Positions 1 through 6,453 of a DNA stretch of 6,453 nucleotides are shown here, piece after piece; the first letter of the stretch is position 1; the number at the start of each line of letters is the position of its first letter. Source of the stretch: an uncultured Rikenellaceae bacterium (GTDB lineage Bacteria; Bacteroidota; Bacteroidia; Bacteroidales; Rikenellaceae). The stretch covers positions 1 to 6,453 of the forward strand of contig CAMWRR010000110.1 of the NCBI GenBank assembly GCA_947176715.1. The letters run 5' to 3'. The notes below the pieces were generated by a model, which worked only from the letters and a program-made list of their open reading frames with translations, searched no databases and had not been told where the DNA came from. A program made the translations under genes and the position numbers.

Positions 1-1880
1 TCGTTACGGCGTTCGCGTTCTTCGGGCGAGAGGTCGTCCTCTTTCTTGTCTTTGACCACTTCGTCGAACGCTTTACGCTCTTTCTCCTTGACGGCTATCT
101 TGTCGTCGAGTGTTTTGACGTCGCCGCCCACATTCTTCTCCGCCTCCTGCAGAAGCTGCGATATGAGGGGATGGTTGCCGTTGACCACCACGGTGTAGTT
201 CTCCGGCATCTGTCCGTAGAATGCGTATGGCGAGCCTCCCATCTGCGACATCTCTTTCATTCGGCGCATGAACTCGTTCTGTGTTATCAGAACGGGCGAA
301 TCTTCTCCCGACAGCGGCTCGAACGTAACGTTGAAGTGCGTTTTGTCGTCGGCGGGCAGAACGGTCTCGAAGAGCGGACGTATGAAGTTCTGCTGGTCGG
401 TAGTGAGGGCCATCGGTTTGTCCTCCTCCTTGCGGATGAGCTTGTCTATTATGTCGGAGTCGACACGTACGAATTTGCACTTCTCGTTCTTGTTCTCCAA
501 GTAGCTGATATAGTGGTTGTCGAGGCCGCCGTCCATGACGAGCACATCATAGCCGCGGTCGCGTGCCGCCGCAATGAAGGCATCCTGCGATACGGGGTCG
601 TTGGTGTAGAGCATTACGAGGTTGCCCTCCTTGTCGGTCTGGTTGGCGCCTACCAGCTCCTTGTATTCGGCGAATGTGAAGTATTTGCCCTCCTTGTTCT
701 TGAGCAGGGTGAAGTCGCCAGCCTTGTCGGCGAATTTCTCGTCGGTGACGATGCCGTACTGTATGAATATCTTGAGGTCGTCCCACTTCTTCTCGAAGTC
801 GTCGCGCGAGCTCTTGAATATCTCGGCGAGACGGTCCGACACCTTTTTGGTGATATGCGACGATATCTTCTTGACGTCGGGGTCGCCCTGCAGGTAGCTG
901 CGCGATACGTTAAGAGGTATGTCGGGCGAGTCTATCACGCCGTGCAACAGTGTAAGAAACTCGGGCACCACACCCTCTACCGAGTCGGTTACGAACACCT
1001 GATTGCTGTAAAGCTGTATCTTGTTCTTCTGTATCTCGAAGTTGTTGCGTATCTTGGGGAAGTAGAGTATGCCCGTCAGCGTGAACGGGTAGTCTACGTT
1101 GAGGTGAATGTGGAAGAGAGGCTCCTCGGCCATGGGGTAGAGCATGCGGTAGAAGTCGGCGTACTCCTCCTCTTTTAGCTCCGAGGGTTTGCGGGTCCAC
1201 AGGGGCGAGGTCTCGTTTACGACGCGCTCTTTGTCGGTGTCGACATATTTGCCGTCTTTCCACTCCTGCTCCTTGCCGAATACGATGGGCACAGGCAGGA
1301 AGCGGCAATATTTGTTGAGCAGGGCGCCTATACGGTCGCGCGAGGCGAATTCGTAGCTGTCTTCGGCAAGGTGAAGCACTATGCGTGTGCCGCGGTCGGC
1401 CTTGTCGCACTTTTCCAAGGTGTATTCGGGCGAGCCGTCGCAGCTCCATTTCACCGCCTCGGCACCCTCCTTGTAAGAGAGCGTGTAGAGGTCGACCTGC
1501 GAGGCCACCATGAACGACGAGTAGAACCCAAGGCCGAAGTGGCCTATTATGCCCGTCTGGTCCTTGTATTTGGCCAAAAACTCCTCGGCACCGGAGAAGG
1601 CTATCTGGTTGATGTAGCGGGTCACCTCATCCTCGGTCATGCCTATGCCGGAGTCGCTGATGGTGACGGTGTGCGCCGCCTCGTCCACCTCTACGGTCAC
1701 TTTGAGTCCGGAGGTGTCGCCCTTGAACTCTCCGCTCGAGGCGAGGGTTTTAAGTTTCTGGGTGGCATCCACCGCGTTGGATACCAGCTCGCGTAGGAAG
1801 ATGTCGTGCTCCGAATAGAGGAACTTCTTGATTACCGGAAAGATATTCTCCGTAGTTACACCTATTTTACCTTTTTGCAT
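1..1880 (-). CDS. htpG: Molecular chaperone HtpG (bacterial Hsp90), C-terminus cut by the window edge
   Basis: HtpG is a cytosolic, ATP-dependent homodimeric chaperone that remodels client proteins, often together with DnaK. The 626 visible residues begin MQKGKIGVTT. The N-terminal GHKL ATPase domain has its signatures in order: RELVSNAVDA at 30-39 (catalytic Glu31, Mg-binding Asn35), DSGIGM at 76-81 (nucleotide-binding Asp76) and GHFGLGFYS at 113-121. The middle domain carries LNVSRSYLQ with Arg327, equivalent to the gamma-phosphate-contacting arginine of E. coli HtpG. The visible C-terminal part includes a very charged stretch at about 574-626, in line with the extra charged segment I recall in Bacteroidota HtpG proteins. 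Family members there are about 680-690 residues, so roughly 55-60 residues, including part of the dimerisation domain, lie outside. The ATG at 1880-1878 gives the standard N-terminus; upstream sequence is AT-rich without a Shine-Dalgarno. A palindrome and promoter-like box upstream suggest its own, perhaps stress-responsive, control. No frameshift is seen. Confidence 0.97.
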   Translation of the reverse strand, partial: MQKGKIGVTTENIFPVIKKFLYSEHDIFLRELVSNAVDATQKLKTLASSGEFKGDTSGLKVTVEVDEAAHTVTISDSGIGMTEDEVTRYINQIAFSGAEEFLAKYKDQTGIIGHFGLGFYSSFMVASQVDLYTLSYKEGAEAVKWSCDGSPEYTLEKCDKADRGTRIVLHLAEDSYEFASRDRIGALLNKYCRFLPVPIVFGKEQEWKDGKYVDTDKERVVNETSPLWTRKPSELKEEEYADFYRMLYPMAEEPLFHIHLNVDYPFTLTGILYFPKIRNNFEIQKNKIQLYSNQVFVTDSVEGVVPEFLTLLHGVIDSPDIPLNVSRSYLQGDPDVKKISSHITKKVSDRLAEIFKSSRDDFEKKWDDLKIFIQYGIVTDEKFADKAGDFTLLKNKEGKYFTFAEYKELVGANQTDKEGNLVMLYTNDPVSQDAFIAAARDRGYDVLVMDGGLDNHYISYLENKNEKCKFVRVDSDIIDKLIRKEEDKPMALTTDQQNFIRPLFETVLPADDKTHFNVTFEPLSGEDSPVLITQNEFMRRMKEMSQMGGSPYAFYGQMPENYTVVVNGNHPLISQLLQEAEKNVGGDVKTLDDKIAVKEKERKAFDEVVKDKKEDDLSPEERERRN

Positions 1881-1918
1881 ATCTTATGTTTTTGATTATT
1901 CTAAAGCCTGATAGATGT

Positions 1919-1927
1919 CAAAGAGTA
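1919..1927 (-). promoter_or_regulatory. Candidate -7 promoter box for htpG
   Basis: On the minus strand this reads TACTCTTTG, close to the Bacteroidota primary sigma -7 consensus TAnnTTTG but with three bases instead of two between TA and TTTG. Twenty bases upstream, where a TTTG -33 element is expected, the sequence reads AATG and lies inside the palindrome at 1945-1957. Transcription would begin near 1912, giving a leader of about 30 bases before the htpG ATG. The match is imperfect and no transcript data are available, so this is a candidate only. Confidence 0.4.
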
Positions 1928-1944
1928 TGCCAAGCGGGTTATAC

Positions 1945-1957
1945 TGACATTTTGTCA
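1945..1957. promoter_or_regulatory. Perfect inverted repeat upstream of htpG, candidate operator
   Basis: TGACATTTTGTCA consists of perfect 5-base arms TGACA and TGTCA around TTT. On one side the flank reads TAAC directly next to the arm (1958-1961), and on the other a matching GTTA lies three bases further out (1938-1941), so the symmetry partly extends beyond the core. The core overlaps the expected -33 region of the candidate htpG promoter, and another TGTCA half-site occurs at 1916-1920 beside the -7 box. It is neither CIRCE (HrcA) nor HAIR (HspR) in sequence. The position suits a stress regulator or an alternative sigma factor, but the binding protein is unknown to me. Confidence 0.45.
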
Positions 1958-1985
1958 TAACAGATGGCACATATTATGTCTCACG

Positions 1986-2003
1986 GAGCCTTGCCGGCGG
2001 CTC
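1986..2003 (-). other. Short GC-rich hairpin at the end of the small membrane-protein gene
   Basis: On the minus strand GAGCC and GGCTC can pair around the 8-base loop GCCGGCAA, which itself contains the palindrome GCCGGC. The hairpin starts within the stop codon of the 41-residue gene. It has only five base pairs and is not followed by a run of T, so it does not meet the usual criteria for an intrinsic terminator. It may stabilise the 3' end of the upstream transcript or simply be chance. Confidence 0.25.
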
Positions 2004-2128
2004 TATCTCCTGTTTTTGCCGCGCTTTATCGACAGCAACACCTCTATGGATATTATGGCTATGGCGATGGCTCCTGTGATGATGACCAGTTCGCGGAAGC
2101 TCATATCGGCTGTTATGATTGTAAACAT
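2003..2128 (-). CDS. Small single-pass membrane protein, 41 residues, unknown function
   Basis: I do not recognise this as a named family. The reading frame starts at ATG 2128-2126 (MFTIITADMSFRELVIITGA) and stops at TAG 2005-2003. Residues about 14-34 are a continuous hydrophobic segment rich in Ile, Ala, Val and Leu, interrupted by one acidic residue (Glu29). The C-terminus KRGKNRR is strongly basic, which by the positive-inside rule predicts an outside N-terminus and a cytoplasmic C-terminus. Translation begins 3 bases after the stop of the AsmA-like gene, implying translational coupling and a shared transcript. An internal Met9 (ATG at 2104-2102) is an alternative start giving 33 residues. 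No Shine-Dalgarno is evident, as is normal for this phylum. It could be an accessory subunit of the upstream envelope protein. A spurious frame is possible, but the helix-plus-basic-tail design, strand and tight spacing argue for a real gene. Confidence 0.65.
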   Translation of the reverse strand: MFTIITADMSFRELVIITGAIAIAIISIEVLLSIKRGKNRR

Positions 2129-2131
2129 GGC

Positions 2132-5100
2132 TTATTGTATTAATCGGTGCAACTCTTCGTATCGTTCGTCGTGGTCGTGGCTGTGGTCGTGTCCCGTCGC
2201 GTGGTTCGGTGCGGTTCGCTTGGGGGTGGTGTCACGGCCGTTCTCCTTGATAGGCTTTATCACGGTGGAGTCGGACGATGTGGCGCGTACATATTCGCGT
2301 CTTCCGGGCCTTGCGGCGTTGTCGCGCCGTATCTCGGTGATGAGGGCGGTGCGTATGCTGTCGAGGTTGTGGTCTATCTCTCCGAAATCGGACCTTTTGA
2401 GCTTGGCCTTGGTTATCTTGAAGTCGAAGTCGTCAGTGTTGCCGAATATGTCTATGCCGAGCTTGAAGGGTATAGGCGACTTCATCACCGATATGTTGTA
2501 CTTGAAGTCTATATCGAAGTCGGAGCCTACCGTCTGCGTGCCGCCCACTATGGCCCTGTAACGGTCGATCTCTATCTCGAACGGCGGCACGTCTATGCGC
2601 CCCTCGCGTGCCAACAGGCTGACGGCGAGCGTGTCTATCATGTTGCGCTTCTTGTTCTTGAATAGCAACATCTTCGATATCTTGGCGAATGTCTCGGTGT
2701 CGAGAAGCACCAACTTCTGTCCGTTGAGGGTGATAAGCCCTTGGAGCGACGGCATCTTGACACTCATGTCTTTGTTGAGGTTGCCTATGACGGCGGCGCT
2801 CATGTCGACGGTGCCCTCCAGATCTTTTATCATGGGGGTGGCCTCCACCAGAGAGGGCATCAGCTCGCCCATCTGCGATATGTCTATCTGGTGCGCCACC
2901 AAGTAGGCTTTGAGATAGGCACCGCGTCTGTTGTTGGCCCTGTAATACATCTCGGCGTGCATCACGGCCCCCAGCCCCTGTACGTCGAAGTCGTTGAGGC
3001 GGAGTGCGCCGCGGTTGATGGTGGCGGAGCCTATTATGTCGGTGAATGTCAGGTCGCTTATGCGTATGGTGTCGACATCGAGGTCGAGATCCATCTTTAG
3101 CCCTTGCGGTATCATGAACACCGTAAGGGTGCTGTCGCCGGCGGCTTTGGCGGCGGGGGCCTCCTCTTCGCCTTTTATTATGGCCTCTGCCGATACCGTA
3201 TTGTCGCCGCCGGACGGTTGCGTTATGCTGACGGCTGTGGGGTCGTCGGCCGCCAGCTCCGCCTCCACGCGCTGGTCGTATTCGGCGGCGGCGTCCAATG
3301 CCGCGAGCAACTCATTGGCGTTTATGCTTTTGGAGGCCACGTTTACGTTGCCCTCTATGCGGCTTCGTTTGTCGCCGAACATCACTTTGAGCAGATTGTC
3401 TACCCACCCGGTCACCGTAACGTCGGAGCTGCCTATCACCATGCGGGCGCGTTTGAGCGTTATGCGCGACCCCTCTATGCTGGCCGTGGTGACAGGCATC
3501 TTCACGACCAACGGGAATATGTCGGAGTAGAACTCCAATCCGGTGAAGCCTACGCCCCCTTTGAGATACCAACGTCTACTGCCCCTCTGTTCCGGAGCCG
3601 TGGCCGTCAGTTTGAAGCCGCTCTTGTAGAGGGATATGTATGCGTTGGTCAGCTTAGACGAGGCGTTGAGCGAGTCGGTGTTTATCGTGCCGGTGAACAT
3701 GGGCCGCCGTGTGTGGGGTGCCGCCGGCTCCATCTTGAGCGACACTCTGGAGCTTTTGAGCGAGCCGTCCAACGTGTCGGTTATGTGGGCGTCCAATCGC
3801 GCCACCTCTATCTCGGCAAAGAGCGTCGATAGGGTAGAGGTGTCTTTGGAGCGGCGGCTGTCGGCCCTCAGGTTGATGCCGGCAAGGTTGACGCGTGTGC
3901 CGTTGCGGTCGCGGAATCCGAGGCCGTTGAGGAATACGTGTGCCGTGAGGTTGGAGGTGTCGGGGGCGAGCTTGCCTTTGTCTACGGAGCTGCCGAAGTT
4001 GAACTCCCCGTTACGCATTATGGCGTAGAAGTAGCTGCTGTCGGGGGTGGGGGTGCGGTGGCTGTCGTAGGCTATGGTGACGTCGTTGAAGCGGCTGACA
4101 CCGTCGAGCCAGATGGCACCGTAGTCTTTGTACTGCAGGTCGCTGAGGCGGAAACGCCCTTTCATCACGGTGTTGTTGGAGCCTTTGAGAACCATTCCGT
4201 CAGAGAGCGGGAGCATCGACGACAGCCCCGTAAGGTCTATGTTGCCGTCGAGGTCGAAGTTTATGGCGGGGTCGCCCAGCAGATCGCGGGCATCGGCTTT
4301 CAGTTTTATCTCGGCAGGTCCGCTCGATAGCTCGAACCTCTCTATGCGGGCGTGCGAGTCGTCGGTTTTCATCGGGTCGACGTAAGCCCTTATGTCGGCA
4401 TCGAGACGGTCTATGCCCACCGGCATGCCGTCGTAGTGCAACGATGCGTCCGACACGGTGAGCGTCGCATCGACTGTAGGCAGCTCCTCCTTGCCGTAGT
4501 AGCCGTTGAGCCGCGCTATGAAGAGTGCGGTGCCGTCGGAGGTGACGCCCACATCTTTCCTTAGTATGTCGGAGGGTACCATCGACAGTATCTCGGCGAA
4601 CGATATGGCCTTTACGCCTATACCCACGTCTACGGCCACCCGTCGTGCCACGCTGTCGCCGCGCAACGAGCCGGCCGCTCCGAACGCCATGCCGCCGAAA
4701 CGGAAGCGTGCGGTGTCTATGTCCAATTTGAGTGAGTCGTGGTTATATCTTACCTGTGATTTGATGTCGAGCGACAGTTTTTTCATTAGCACCTGTCCCG
4801 ACCGCCATGCCAACATGTCGCGGAAGCCGATGTCGGCCTTTACGGCGCTGAACCTCTCCGAGACTATCCCCGAGAGCTTTACGTCTATGCTGTCGGTGGA
4901 GGCGTAGAAGCTGTTGCTACGGTCGTCCGCCACCACGCGTCCCCTCTCTATGGCTAACATCTTTACGGCCATATCCAGCTCTATGCGCGAGGTGTCGGCC
5001 TCTTGGTCCGATGTGCGGAATATCGACAACACCGAGCGGCCGAGCGAGTCTACGTACAGATATATGTCTGGATCTTCGAGCCTTACGCGGCTAACCCTCA

Positions 5101-5431
5101 CCTTTCCGCCGCTGAGATATTTGAGCGGCCTTATCGACACCTCGGCACGGCTCAGCCTTACGAACGGCTCCGGCGTCCACGAGGGCGTTATGGCGAGGCT
5201 GTCTATCACCACGGAGAAGTGCGGAAAGCTCGAGAAGAACGTGAAGTCTATCCGTCCTATCTCCACGTCGGCGTCTATATATTGCGAGGCTACCCGGCGC
5301 ACCACGGGTGTAACCTTTTCGGGTGTGACTATGTAGTTGACCGTCAGTGCTATCAGCCCTAACGTGAGGCCTGCGAGGCTTCCGAGGACTATGGCGGTTA
5401 TCTTTACGGCTTTTTTAACCCCTTTTTTCAT
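2132..5431 (-). CDS. AsmA-family envelope protein, 1099 residues
   Basis: The protein starts MKKGVKK followed by one hydrophobic segment (about 9-31) that acts as an uncleaved inner-membrane anchor, with the rest predicted periplasmic. Directly after it, the segment around residues 40-80 (VTPVVRRVASQYIDADVEIG, then FSSFPHFSVVIDSLAI) is the typical AsmA N-terminal region. The long middle consists of alternating beta-strand-like stretches without catalytic motifs. A low-complexity linker rich in Glu, Ala and Lys lies near residue 757. Residues about 870-1015 (GTVDMSAAVIGN through DDFDFKITKAKLK) resemble the AsmA C-terminal domain. The family, which includes E. coli AsmA, TamB, YhdP and YdbH, is thought to form hydrophobic grooves that carry phospholipids between membranes; applying this role here is inference. 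After that domain comes a polar extension of about 80 residues ending in a His/Asp cluster (HDHSHDH, 1081-1087). The start lies 12 bases after the rhomboid gene, and the stop is 3 bases before a small membrane-protein gene. Confidence 0.88.
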   Translation of the reverse strand: MKKGVKKAVKITAIVLGSLAGLTLGLIALTVNYIVTPEKVTPVVRRVASQYIDADVEIGRIDFTFFSSFPHFSVVIDSLAITPSWTPEPFVRLSRAEVSIRPLKYLSGGKVRVSRVRLEDPDIYLYVDSLGRSVLSIFRTSDQEADTSRIELDMAVKMLAIERGRVVADDRSNSFYASTDSIDVKLSGIVSERFSAVKADIGFRDMLAWRSGQVLMKKLSLDIKSQVRYNHDSLKLDIDTARFRFGGMAFGAAGSLRGDSVARRVAVDVGIGVKAISFAEILSMVPSDILRKDVGVTSDGTALFIARLNGYYGKEELPTVDATLTVSDASLHYDGMPVGIDRLDADIRAYVDPMKTDDSHARIERFELSSGPAEIKLKADARDLLGDPAINFDLDGNIDLTGLSSMLPLSDGMVLKGSNNTVMKGRFRLSDLQYKDYGAIWLDGVSRFNDVTIAYDSHRTPTPDSSYFYAIMRNGEFNFGSSVDKGKLAPDTSNLTAHVFLNGLGFRDRNGTRVNLAGINLRADSRRSKDTSTLSTLFAEIEVARLDAHITDTLDGSLKSSRVSLKMEPAAPHTRRPMFTGTINTDSLNASSKLTNAYISLYKSGFKLTATAPEQRGSRRWYLKGGVGFTGLEFYSDIFPLVVKMPVTTASIEGSRITLKRARMVIGSSDVTVTGWVDNLLKVMFGDKRSRIEGNVNVASKSINANELLAALDAAAEYDQRVEAELAADDPTAVSITQPSGGDNTVSAEAIIKGEEEAPAAKAAGDSTLTVFMIPQGLKMDLDLDVDTIRISDLTFTDIIGSATINRGALRLNDFDVQGLGAVMHAEMYYRANNRRGAYLKAYLVAHQIDISQMGELMPSLVEATPMIKDLEGTVDMSAAVIGNLNKDMSVKMPSLQGLITLNGQKLVLLDTETFAKISKMLLFKNKKRNMIDTLAVSLLAREGRIDVPPFEIEIDRYRAIVGGTQTVGSDFDIDFKYNISVMKSPIPFKLGIDIFGNTDDFDFKITKAKLKRSDFGEIDHNLDSIRTALITEIRRDNAARPGRREYVRATSSDSTVIKPIKENGRDTTPKRTAPNHATGHDHSHDHDERYEELHRLIQ
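2168..2191. repeat. Hexanucleotide repeat coding for the His/Asp tail of the AsmA-like protein
   Basis: The plus strand reads four GTCGTG-type units in a row, the third altered to GCTGTG. In the minus-strand gene they encode His-Asp-His-Ser-His-Asp-His-Asp, residues 1081-1088. The repeated codon pair suggests the tail grew by slippage or tandem duplication and may vary in length between strains. Confidence 0.6.
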
Positions 5432-5443
5432 TATATCTCGGTT

Positions 5444-6070
5444 TTAAAAGAAGTCAGGATGCAACAGTCGGTCGATGAACACGGATAGCATCCGGCGTTC
5501 TATCATAATGGGGAATAGGAACCCGTATATGGCGCCACATATATGCGCTCCGTGGTTGATGTTGTCGCCTCCGCGCCGTCCCATGTAGCTCTCGTACCAG
5601 AGGTAGCACGCGCCGAATACTATACTCGGCATGGGTATCACCCCCATCAGCGATATCTTGTCCCACGGGTTCAGGAATATGGAGGCGAAGACCAGTGCCG
5701 ACACCGCTCCCGAGGCCCCTATGGAGTTGTAGTAGGGGTTGTTGCGGTATTTTATGACATCGGGGATGCAGGCCGCTATCATGCCTCCGAAGTATAGCGC
5801 CGAAAAGAGCACCGCCGTGAGGTCGGGCCTAATCATGCCTAAAAACGACTCCATATAACGGCCGAACGACCACATGACGAACAGGTTGACAAACAGGTGG
5901 ATGTAGTCGGCATGTACGAAACCGTGGGTTATGAGTCTGTCCCACTGGTGTCTTTTGGTCATGGCGTACGGGTTCAGGGCCAGACGCCCGAAGAGCTCCC
6001 TGTTGTTGAAACATAACAGAGATACGCCTACGGTAGTTACGGCTATTATGCCGGTAGTGGTCAGTGTCAT
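5444..6070 (-). CDS. Rhomboid-family intramembrane serine protease
   Basis: Rhomboids cleave transmembrane segments of other membrane proteins inside the lipid bilayer. This 208-residue protein matches the family's minimal six-helix form. Motifs appear in the expected order: WDRLITHGFVH (43-53) ahead of helix 2, HLFVN at 58-62 (the His and Asn that shape the oxyanion site, like GlpG H150/N154), GASG at 118-121 with nucleophile Ser120, and NHGAHICG at 172-179 with catalytic His176. Hydrophobic segments fall at about 5-20, 57-78, 84-103, 117-133, 139-158 and 172-192. All catalytic residues are present, so it should be active. Its substrate cannot be read from the sequence. The ATG at 6070-6068 lies 4 bases after the holA stop and the gene ends 12 bases before the AsmA-like gene, so it is probably co-transcribed with both. 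The neighbouring single-pass membrane proteins are conceivable but unproven substrates. Confidence 0.95.
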   Translation of the reverse strand: MTLTTTGIIAVTTVGVSLLCFNNRELFGRLALNPYAMTKRHQWDRLITHGFVHADYIHLFVNLFVMWSFGRYMESFLGMIRPDLTAVLFSALYFGGMIAACIPDVIKYRNNPYYNSIGASGAVSALVFASIFLNPWDKISLMGVIPMPSIVFGACYLWYESYMGRRGGDNINHGAHICGAIYGFLFPIMIERRMLSVFIDRLLHPDFF

Positions 6071-6074
6071 GGTG

Positions 6075-6453
6075 TCAGAGTGTCGTTATCTTGAGTATCA
6101 GTTCTTTGAGCAGGTCGCCGTCGCTCATCATGGCCGAGCCGCCCAGCCCTTTGCTCTTGAGGTCGTATTCGCGTATGGCGCCCAAAGCCATAAAGCTGCG
6201 TCGGGTGGGGTAGAGCGACAGTGCGCTCTTGTACTCCTTGAGGAAGAACGGGCCGGGCAGTTTGAGCGCGGCCGTAAGAGCGTTGTCGTCGGGCATGGGC
6301 TGTCGTCTGTTCTTGGCGTTCCATGCCATTATGCCGAGGGTGAATATCCGCTGGAAGTGGGTGAACAGCATCTGTATGGTGACCACCAGCGGGTTGTCCT
6401 TGGGGTTGCGGGAGAAGTGGTCGCAAATGAGAAGTGCGCGCGCCGTGGCGCCC
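6075..6453 (-). CDS. holA: DNA polymerase III subunit delta, C-terminal part (N-terminus outside the window)
   Basis: The delta subunit opens the beta sliding clamp as part of the clamp-loader complex during DNA replication. Only the last 125 residues are visible; the reading frame is open to the right edge, and a full protein would be about 340 residues. The visible part corresponds to the helical C-terminal collar domain that joins the clamp-loader pentamer. Recognisable blocks typical of Bacteroidota HolA are FSRNPKDNPLVVTIQMLF near its beginning and MSDGDLLKELILKI at the end, with a family-like RREY/KSKG region between them. The assignment rests on these remembered block similarities rather than a catalytic motif, since the AAA+ like N-terminal domain is not in view. 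The TGA at 6077-6075 is followed 4 bases later by the rhomboid start. The internal GTG at 6386 is not a real start, because similarity continues upstream of it. Confidence 0.85.
   Translation of the reverse strand, partial: GATARALLICDHFSRNPKDNPLVVTIQMLFTHFQRIFTLGIMAWNAKNRRQPMPDDNALTAALKLPGPFFLKEYKSALSLYPTRRSFMALGAIREYDLKSKGLGGSAMMSDGDLLKELILKITTL

Noticed and set aside
171..1178. A 335-codon open frame on the plus strand antisense to htpG
   Set aside because: It lies wholly inside the well-supported htpG gene. Its composition (excess Val, Leu, Glu, Tyr, Gly) is the mirror of htpG codon use and it shows no recognisable domain. GC-rich coding regions often leave long antisense frames open.
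910..1449. Minus-strand 179-codon frame inside htpG
   Set aside because: It is a same-strand out-of-frame reading of htpG rich in Arg, His and Gln, typical of a frame-shifted GC-rich gene.
1881..2002. tRNA, riboswitch or small RNA in the gap before htpG
   Set aside because: The 122 bases hold only the palindrome, a promoter-like box and a weak 5-bp hairpin. No cloverleaf or conserved riboswitch core is visible.
2016..2561. Plus-strand frame spanning the small gene and the AsmA-like C-terminus
   Set aside because: It overlaps two better-supported minus-strand genes, and its product is Ser/Met/Arg-rich without family resemblance.
2147..5362. Many plus-strand open frames of 70-240 codons opposite the AsmA-like gene
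   Set aside because: All overlap a single continuous 1099-codon gene with clear family features. The antisense translations are low-complexity Val/Glu/Tyr/Arg or Ser/Arg/Met-rich sequences with no motifs, and they are unevenly spaced without operon structure.
6075..6386. A separate 103-residue gene starting at the GTG at 6386
   Set aside because: The frame stays open to the window edge, and the HolA-like block NPKDNP lies upstream of this GTG, so it is an internal codon of holA.
6067..6426. Minus-strand 119-codon frame overlapping holA and the rhomboid start
   Set aside because: It is out of frame with the HolA similarity and its composition (Arg, Gln, His, Pro) is that of a shifted frame.
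1..6453. Mobile elements, CRISPR array or signs of horizontal transfer
   Set aside because: No transposase, integrase, spaced direct repeats or terminal inverted repeats are seen, and codon use looks uniform across all genes.

Overview
The window looks like an ordinary chromosomal segment from a member of the Bacteroidales (phylum Bacteroidota). Three things support this. The recognisable proteins match Bacteroidota versions of HolA, rhomboid protease, AsmA-like protein and HtpG. Gene starts lack clear Shine-Dalgarno sequences. A TAnnTTTG-like promoter box sits ahead of htpG. The DNA is moderately GC-rich, yet many isoleucine codons are ATA, which would suit Muribaculaceae- or Rikenellaceae-like genomes. 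The family-level placement is a guess.

All genes lie on the minus strand, so transcription runs from high to low coordinates. In that order they are: the C-terminal part of holA (DNA polymerase III delta subunit, cut by the right edge, ends at 6075); a six-TM rhomboid serine protease (6070-5444); a 1099-residue AsmA-like envelope protein (5431-2132); a 41-residue predicted single-pass membrane protein (2128-2003) that was easy to miss; and htpG/Hsp90 (1880 to beyond the left edge, C-terminus missing). Gaps between the first four are only 4, 12 and 3 bases, so they probably form one transcript. A 122-base gap separates the small gene from htpG. It holds a perfect inverted repeat (TGACA-TTT-TGTCA) and a Bacteroidota-type -7 box, so htpG probably has its own regulated promoter.

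Functionally, holA is replication machinery (clamp loader). The rhomboid, the AsmA-like protein and the small protein are all predicted to be membrane associated and may form an envelope module. HtpG is a cytosolic stress chaperone. I see no mobile element, CRISPR array, tRNA, rRNA or convincing new defence or biosynthetic system. The points most worth a second look are the 41-residue membrane protein, the palindrome ahead of htpG, and the histidine-rich tail of the AsmA-like protein.
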